From Linnemannia hyalina (taxonomy: Eukaryota > Mortierellomycota > Mortierellomycetes > Mortierellales > Mortierellaceae): 64,000 nt of DNA. Numbering within the stretch: position 1 is the first letter of the stretch; every line of letters starts with the position of its first letter. Below, piece after piece: positions 59,095 through 64,000 of this stretch. The stretch covers positions 1,860,001 through 1,924,000 of the forward strand of contig JAHRHY010000005.1 in NCBI GenBank assembly GCA_019671135.1, written 5' to 3'. The translations under genes were made by a program, and so were the position numbers. A model generated the notes under the pieces. That model saw only the letters and a list, made by a program, of their open reading frames with translations. It made no database searches and had not been told where the DNA came from.

Positions 59095-60601
59095 AGTGGA
59101 TAATCAACGATGCGCAGAAAAAAAAAAAGAGGTGGACGGTATGAGGTACGAGGAGCTCAGTAGTAAGAGTTTATAAGTAAGCGTGTATAGCGAGAGCGGG
59201 GGTGAAAGGTGAACGTGGATCGAGTGAATATGTGGCGCGATAGGTGGCGGCGATGTGTGAGGTAGAGTAAACACCCGTGGAGTGGAGAAGATGACGATGT
59301 GTGGAGATGTGTGCGTGTTTAATAGTAGATGATAGTAGTGGTGGAAGGGATGGGAAGGGTAGGTAGGGGATAAAAAAAACGAACAGAAAAGAAAAAAGGT
59401 GAGATGTGGCAAATCGATCGAACGCGTTTGGTTTTGATCAGTACCGTGTTGCTGGGGTGAGAGACACGAAAGGATTTTTTTTTAGAAACCGCGTCAGTTG
59501 ATTTCACACACATGCATGCTATCTTGTCTTGCACCTATCCTTGCAGTTTCACTTCTCTCGGAACAATGACAACAGCAATGACCACAACAAACAAACCCTG
59601 CATATCTCATAGCCAATTGCATTGCATCTGCTCAATGAATTAACCATGCTCACAGTCAATGCATAGAAAAAACGCTCGAGCAAAAGTGGCTGGGACTTTT
59701 ACATGCTTCATCGTAGGAATGCATGACCTTGACAGAAGACAGTAAGAAAACAGGCGGATGTCCTGCAAACTAGGCCGGGATAATGCCACACTTGGTCCCT
59801 TATCCACATAGTATGTTTAATTCACTCATCCATACCCTGACCCTCCCTATCTTTTTCTTCCTTTCCTACGCGAAATAACACTATGGAGTCGTAATAAGTG
59901 CTGATGGGAGGAGGAAGAGAACAGTAGAGACATTAGACAATCATCCTTTCTCGCACAGGAACAACGCGATCGTCTCCTGGCGCTTACTTTTCTTCATCCT
60001 CACCCTGAAATTTGTACCCTCATTCACAGCTCGCTTTCTTGCCTTTTGTTTAGTCCACTGCCTTGCAATGACGAACCTTTCTAGAGCAGATACGGCCAAT
60101 CCATAGAAACAAACTGGGATAAATGATCTCAGTGGGAGAGTGAACGGAAAAAATGAGTGAAAGCGAGGATCGCCTCCAGACAGCTTTCTAGCTCACACTC
60201 TACACACATTTAAAATCAACTATGCTCCAAAGGCAACAAACACATCATTGTGTTCAATTGCTGTCGATTGTTCACATTTTCTTGTATTCTTCCTTGCAAA
60301 TCAACCTTGGACCCACGGTTTTCCTGCTGTGAGATTAATGTCACCCTTGTTTGTTCCCCCGCTCCTTGAATTCATCATAGGTTCTTTTACTCCGTCTCCT
60401 AGACTTCGCTCCTTCCTCTTTCCCCCTTAAGAGAGAACTGAAAGAACAAAACCCCCGTTCACCTTCTCCTTTATCTTCTTCTTTCTCCTCCTCCTTCTCT
60501 CAGTCGTTCTCTCTCTCTCCTCCCTCTTTCTTCCTCTCCCTCAGAGTCTAGCAATTCCCTCTAGTGAGAATTGGCTTTATCACTTTCTACGATTTCTGTT
60601 T
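59095..60601. other. intergenic region
   Basis: The first about 350 bp are the MIC26/27 leader on the minus strand. At 60420-60560 the plus strand has a strong CT-rich leader-like tract but no ORF follows closely. It may be a distal untranslated exon of the gene at 61828. Otherwise nothing. Confidence 0.35.
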
Positions 60602-61286
60602 CTATGGTGTCTTTTCACTCACTGCTCCTTTGGTGCTCCTGACCAAAGGTCTAGTCCTTTCTCTCTCCGCTCTTGATTTCTCTAGTTGTGTCTTGTCTTT
60701 ATAGTCTCTCAACAAAGCTCTCGACCACAGCAACAAAATGATAATGTGAAGAAAACAATGCGAGTGTGAGAGAGAGGAAGAACCCAAATGTTTATTGTAT
60801 CGACACGATCTTCTTATCTCTGATCCCATTGCCTTGTATACCCTTGACAAGAGGGATTGCCGATGTACATCTGTCTGTACGTTCATGTCCAAAAAAAAAA
60901 GCAAAAACTTAGACTGCGCGTTCGTCTTCGTTACTTGTAAACACACCGTGCCCCTCTTTTGATAATGGTAAACATTGGATGTCAACAAACCGGTGTCGGT
61001 GGTAGTAGGGAGAATCACACATGAGGGCCTGCAAGACATGAGAAAGAACGAAAGGGAGCAAGACGGGACGATCTGTCTATTACCTGTCAAGGAAATGATT
61101 GATTGGATGGGACGCGCTGGTGATGATTCTGAAACAGTAACCTTTGACGCGTCTTAGTTTGGGGGCAAGGAAAGGAAAACAAGGTCCGGCATGTAACAAG
61201 AGGGGAAGAATGGCAAGGCATCCCTGGACTAGGGTGGTTGAATTGAAGGGATGACTGGCTAGTGCTATGATCATTTTACTATTCAT
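60602..61286 (-). CDS. weak gene candidate (209 aa), unknown
   Basis: Exons 61084-61286 and 60602-61028 join in phase across a 55-bp intron with GTAATA donor and a pyrimidine-rich TTGCAG acceptor. The product starts MNSKMIIALASHPFN with a hydrophobic stretch and ends in a basic, Glu/Arg-rich tail. Upstream on the minus strand is a CT-rich leader (61300-61500). Against it: no recognisable domain and Ser/His-rich composition in places. Listed because splice phase, length and leader agree. Confidence 0.22.
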
Positions 61287-61827
61287 CTCTCCTTCAAAGA
61301 ATTGCAATGGAGGGGGAGAAGGAGAGAAAAAATAACAAAGATGAACGATTGAGCGAGAGACTGTGAGAGTGTGAGAGAGGGAATGAGCCAGAAAGAAAGA
61401 GGGGCAGAGCGAGAATGAAAGTGATACTTTAGAAGCGAGACAGAGAAGGAGGAGCGAGTAAGTAAAGAAAAAAAAGATAGAAGGGAGCCGATACCCAAGG
61501 TAGCTCGCTCTTACTTTATTATTTGACATGGTCACTTCCTACTCTCCTATGTTTGTTTGTTGCTATTGTTGTCGCTCTTTTGCCTTCGTAGTTTTTTTTT
61601 CACACTTGAAGCTCTTTCTCTTCACTTCCTTTTTTTTCTCTCTCTCTCTCTTTATCCACAAAAGATATTCTCCGGAGGGTAGAACGCCAACGCATTTGCA
61701 CTCATTCAACAATAACGACACATCCTGTCCTTCTCAATTTTGCATTTCTGAATCACACAAATTTCTACTTTCCTTTCTCTTCAACACGAAACACCTTGTG
61801 GGCTCATTACAGTCTTGTTCGTCCCTC
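61287..61827. promoter_or_regulatory. divergent leader region
   Basis: C/T-rich leaders run outward on both strands from about 61510, suggesting a bidirectional promoter. The plus-strand open frame upstream of 61828 lies in this leader and is treated as untranslated. Confidence 0.35.
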
Positions 61828-63633
61828 ATGGCACCTCAAACACCTTCGTCTTCTTCAGTCCCAGTCCCAGGGTCCAACCCACCACCTGCGGCACCCTTGA
61901 TGACAGAACTCTATACGTTCGATACCTTGCTGCTGACATTCCTTGGAAGAAAAGCCGCCTTGCCACCAACACCACCGACACCAACAATAACACAAACAAC
62001 TCCGCAGGACAGCAGCAACGGAGCATCCAATGCAAATGCATATGCAGATACAGATGCAGCGAATGCAGCAGCACAGAGGGACCAGAAAACCACATCCACC
62101 TCTTCCTCTCCTTCTTCAACGTCAATACCTTCGCCTCCACCAACTTCGCCCAGTCTGATCGATGAAGCTCCCAAGGTTTTGCTCTCCAAAGAAGCGATTT
62201 CTTCCCTTCCAACCGGCGCGATTCCGAGTTCTGGGGACAACAACAGCAGCACCGGCCCCAGTCCCAACTTGACATCCTGGCTCGAACTCCTATCCTCTCC
62301 CTCTTCCTCCGGTGCTTCTTCCCGTTCTTCGACATCTCCGTCGGGTTCAGGGAAGTCCAGCACCAGCAGCAACGATTTCGTTGGAGGCAAATCGACTATG
62401 GTGCATGGAGCTGTAGCTGGATCGACAGGAGGTGGAGGAAGGGGTGCAGGAGGGGCGAGGGTTAGAGGCGGGATCACGCTCGCTTACCAGGCCTGTCAAA
62501 TGCTTCCAGAACCGATCCATCTCCGTCATGTTAACACCACCTTACTACCACTCACCATCAATGAACCTCCCAGCAATGGCACCAGTACCAGCAATGGCGA
62601 TGCGAATCAGGATTCGTACGCGATAGAGTACTTTGCGGACCAAGGGTGCACTCAGTTTGTGATGGCGACTGCAGGAACGAGGGTGAATGTTTGGCAGGCA
62701 GAGTTAGATCTTGTCGAGAGTAATTCTGAGAAGGAAAGAGAGGATGGGGCGGGGAGATATGACAGTAGTAGAGGTGGTGGGAGCGGGACTACGCGTAAGA
62801 GAGATGATGACGGTGGTTTTCTTCGGATCGCCAGACGACAATCTTCTTCACCCCCAGCAGCAATCTTTTCGCCACCCTCACCATCAAGTACCTACACACT
62901 ATGGACACCACCTCCGACAACAAAGCAAGAACTAAAGGGTCTCGATATGGTGGTCAGTGTTCGGTGGGTCGGGATCTTAGGACCGACAGAGTTCAAGGTG
63001 TCCAAAGCTTTGATTGCGAGCCGTCGACCTCCGAATCAGAACAGGCTCCTTGTCGACCCGTTGCTAGAGCGCAGAAGCGACGTCAATGACAACGATATTG
63101 GCAATGATGGTAGTGACGGCCATGGGGACGACAACAACACCGACACCCCTTCTTTTCCAGAGACTGTCACGGAAATAGATGAGAGGAAGGGTGAGGGTTC
63201 AAAGAAAGGAGCTATAGGCGACGGGACAGGCATTCCAACAACGCCGCTATCATTACTTGTACCACTAATGCAGCGCGGGAAGGTTGATGGTGGTGATGGT
63301 GTGGTAGGGTTCGTGAATTGGACACCGTTCAACGAGACAACACAACTACAAGCACCGACTCGACGAGATATCGGATCGTTCCCGTTGGACGACATGGTCT
63401 TCAATCTAGCACTACGAGGGAAAATCAATTCGCTCAATGGGCCAAGAAACTCGACATCGACGGCAGCAGCAGCAGGAGGTGGAGGCGGGCATGTAGGGAT
63501 GGCGCATATGACTTCGCAGATTGTGATGGCAGGGTTGATAGCTGGCCTGTTGTTGATACTAGGGTCATTGTTGACGGCGGTTTATTATAGACAGCGGAGG
63601 AGGAAGTGGTATGAGGAAGATGGCGATGTCTAG
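61828..63633 (+). CDS. low-complexity single-pass membrane protein, unknown
   Basis: Single exon, 601 residues from the ATG at 61828. Most of the protein is Ser/Pro/Thr/Gly/Asn-rich. A more ordered middle part contains GITLAYQACQMLPEPIHLRHVNTT and YAIEYFADQGCTQFVMATAGTRVNVW, and a later part has VVSVRWVGILGPTEFKVSK. A transmembrane helix lies close to the C-terminus (IVMAGLIAGLLLILGSLLTAVYY), followed by RQRRRKWYEEDGDV, so the bulk would be outside the cytosol if the positive-inside rule holds. No signal peptide is seen from this start. An upstream exon or the longer in-frame start at 61528 could supply one. Family not recognised. Confidence 0.65.
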   Translation: MAPQTPSSSSVPVPGSNPPPAAPLMTELYTFDTLLLTFLGRKAALPPTPPTPTITQTTPQDSSNGASNANAYADTDAANAAAQRDQKTTSTSSSPSSTSIPSPPPTSPSLIDEAPKVLLSKEAISSLPTGAIPSSGDNNSSTGPSPNLTSWLELLSSPSSSGASSRSSTSPSGSGKSSTSSNDFVGGKSTMVHGAVAGSTGGGGRGAGGARVRGGITLAYQACQMLPEPIHLRHVNTTLLPLTINEPPSNGTSTSNGDANQDSYAIEYFADQGCTQFVMATAGTRVNVWQAELDLVESNSEKEREDGAGRYDSSRGGGSGTTRKRDDDGGFLRIARRQSSSPPAAIFSPPSPSSTYTLWTPPPTTKQELKGLDMVVSVRWVGILGPTEFKVSKALIASRRPPNQNRLLVDPLLERRSDVNDNDIGNDGSDGHGDDNNTDTPSFPETVTEIDERKGEGSKKGAIGDGTGIPTTPLSLLVPLMQRGKVDGGDGVVGFVNWTPFNETTQLQAPTRRDIGSFPLDDMVFNLALRGKINSLNGPRNSTSTAAAAGGGGGHVGMAHMTSQIVMAGLIAGLLLILGSLLTAVYYRQRRRKWYEEDGDV

Positions 63634-64000
63634 TCCTATTGTTGTATTGTAGTTGTTGTTTGATAGACACCGAACTGAGAGAAGACAAGTTGCCTTGGGC
63701 TGAGCACAAGTACCCCTGTTTTGTTTGTTTCCCGAGGCTAGTTCAAAGCAGTATCAACTGAGGCAGTGCTTGACGACTGGGTGAATCTTCACAACAATAC
63801 GACGAATTGCCCTTGGGCGGTTTTCGGATGATCGAACAAGTAACAGTAAGAGGGAAGAAAAGACAAGGCCGTAAGACCTACTAGTTTTTTTCAAGTGTGT
63901 ATTAGGATGGATGGGGTGTAGCTTGCCTAAAAATACATGGCAACAGTCCATGCGGTCTCTCTCACTCTCTCACTTTGCAGGATACTGCTAATTGGACTGG
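63634..64000. other. window end, no gene supported
   Basis: A minus-strand open frame at 63754-63951 lacks a splice acceptor or start in good context. Nothing else is seen. Confidence 0.4.

Noticed and set aside
61528..61827. Upstream in-frame extension of the membrane protein at 61828
   Set aside because: The 100 added residues translate a CT-rich leader (Phe/Leu/Ser/Cys runs). It is kept only as an alternative start.
63754..63951. Minus-strand ORF at the window end as a last exon
   Set aside because: No acceptor site before the open segment and no recognisable sequence.
1..64000. tRNA, rRNA, CRISPR array or bacterial operon signals
   Set aside because: No clover-leaf, rRNA core or regularly spaced repeats were seen by eye, and the intron-rich eukaryotic genes make a bacterial origin untenable. 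A tRNAscan-SE run would settle the tRNA question.

Overview
The window looks like nuclear chromosomal DNA of an early-diverging filamentous fungus. Genes carry several short GT-AG introns, open with CT-rich then A-rich 5' leaders, and encode fungal housekeeping proteins. The gene content suggests Mucoromycota, most likely Mortierellaceae, but this is inference from style and content because no marker gene is present. Exon boundaries were worked out by hand from splice signals, reading phase and family similarity.

Layout. 1-9.7 kb: the 3' part of a RhoGAP gene, a TMEM164-family membrane acyltransferase-like gene, and a large disordered protein of unknown function. 12.4-27.4 kb: an inverted duplication of about 2.25 kb, each arm holding a nearly identical gene for a Q/E-rich BAG-domain co-chaperone. 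The arms bracket a mitochondrial membrane protein, a GNAT acetyltransferase, TIM10, SSS1/SEC61-gamma, a RING protein and Mediator MED10. Two small candidate genes sit just outside the arms. 27.5-42.6 kb: SEC66, a SAM methyltransferase, a class V aminotransferase, a receptor-like membrane pseudokinase, a SYLF-domain lipid-binding protein and an anoctamin/IST2-like protein.

42.7-54.5 kb is an accessory island unlike its surroundings. It holds two large same-strand genes whose C-termini are TnpB/Fanzor-type RuvC nucleases with a zinc ribbon. Gene A (42.7-47.6 kb) reads as an intact protein of about 1,370 residues over eight exons. Gene B (48.0-52.6 kb) encodes an XPG/FEN1-like PIN nuclease domain that runs, in one frame and with compatible splice phases, into a Fanzor-type RuvC domain, interrupted by one in-frame TAA. 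Next to B is a decayed piggyBac transposase. A and B are the strongest candidates for an undescribed system: Fanzor proteins are the eukaryotic relatives of TnpB/Cas12, and here one appears joined to a second, unrelated nuclease fold.

54.6-64 kb: an unusually large MICOS MIC26/MIC27-type protein (about 1,380 residues with LEA-like repeats and a long coiled coil), a long intergenic tract with one weak gene candidate, and a low-complexity single-pass membrane protein. Several genes serve protein import and membrane organisation (TIM10, SSS1, SEC66, MIC26/27, anoctamin), but they look like scattered housekeeping genes, not a cluster. I saw no tRNA, rRNA or CRISPR array by eye.
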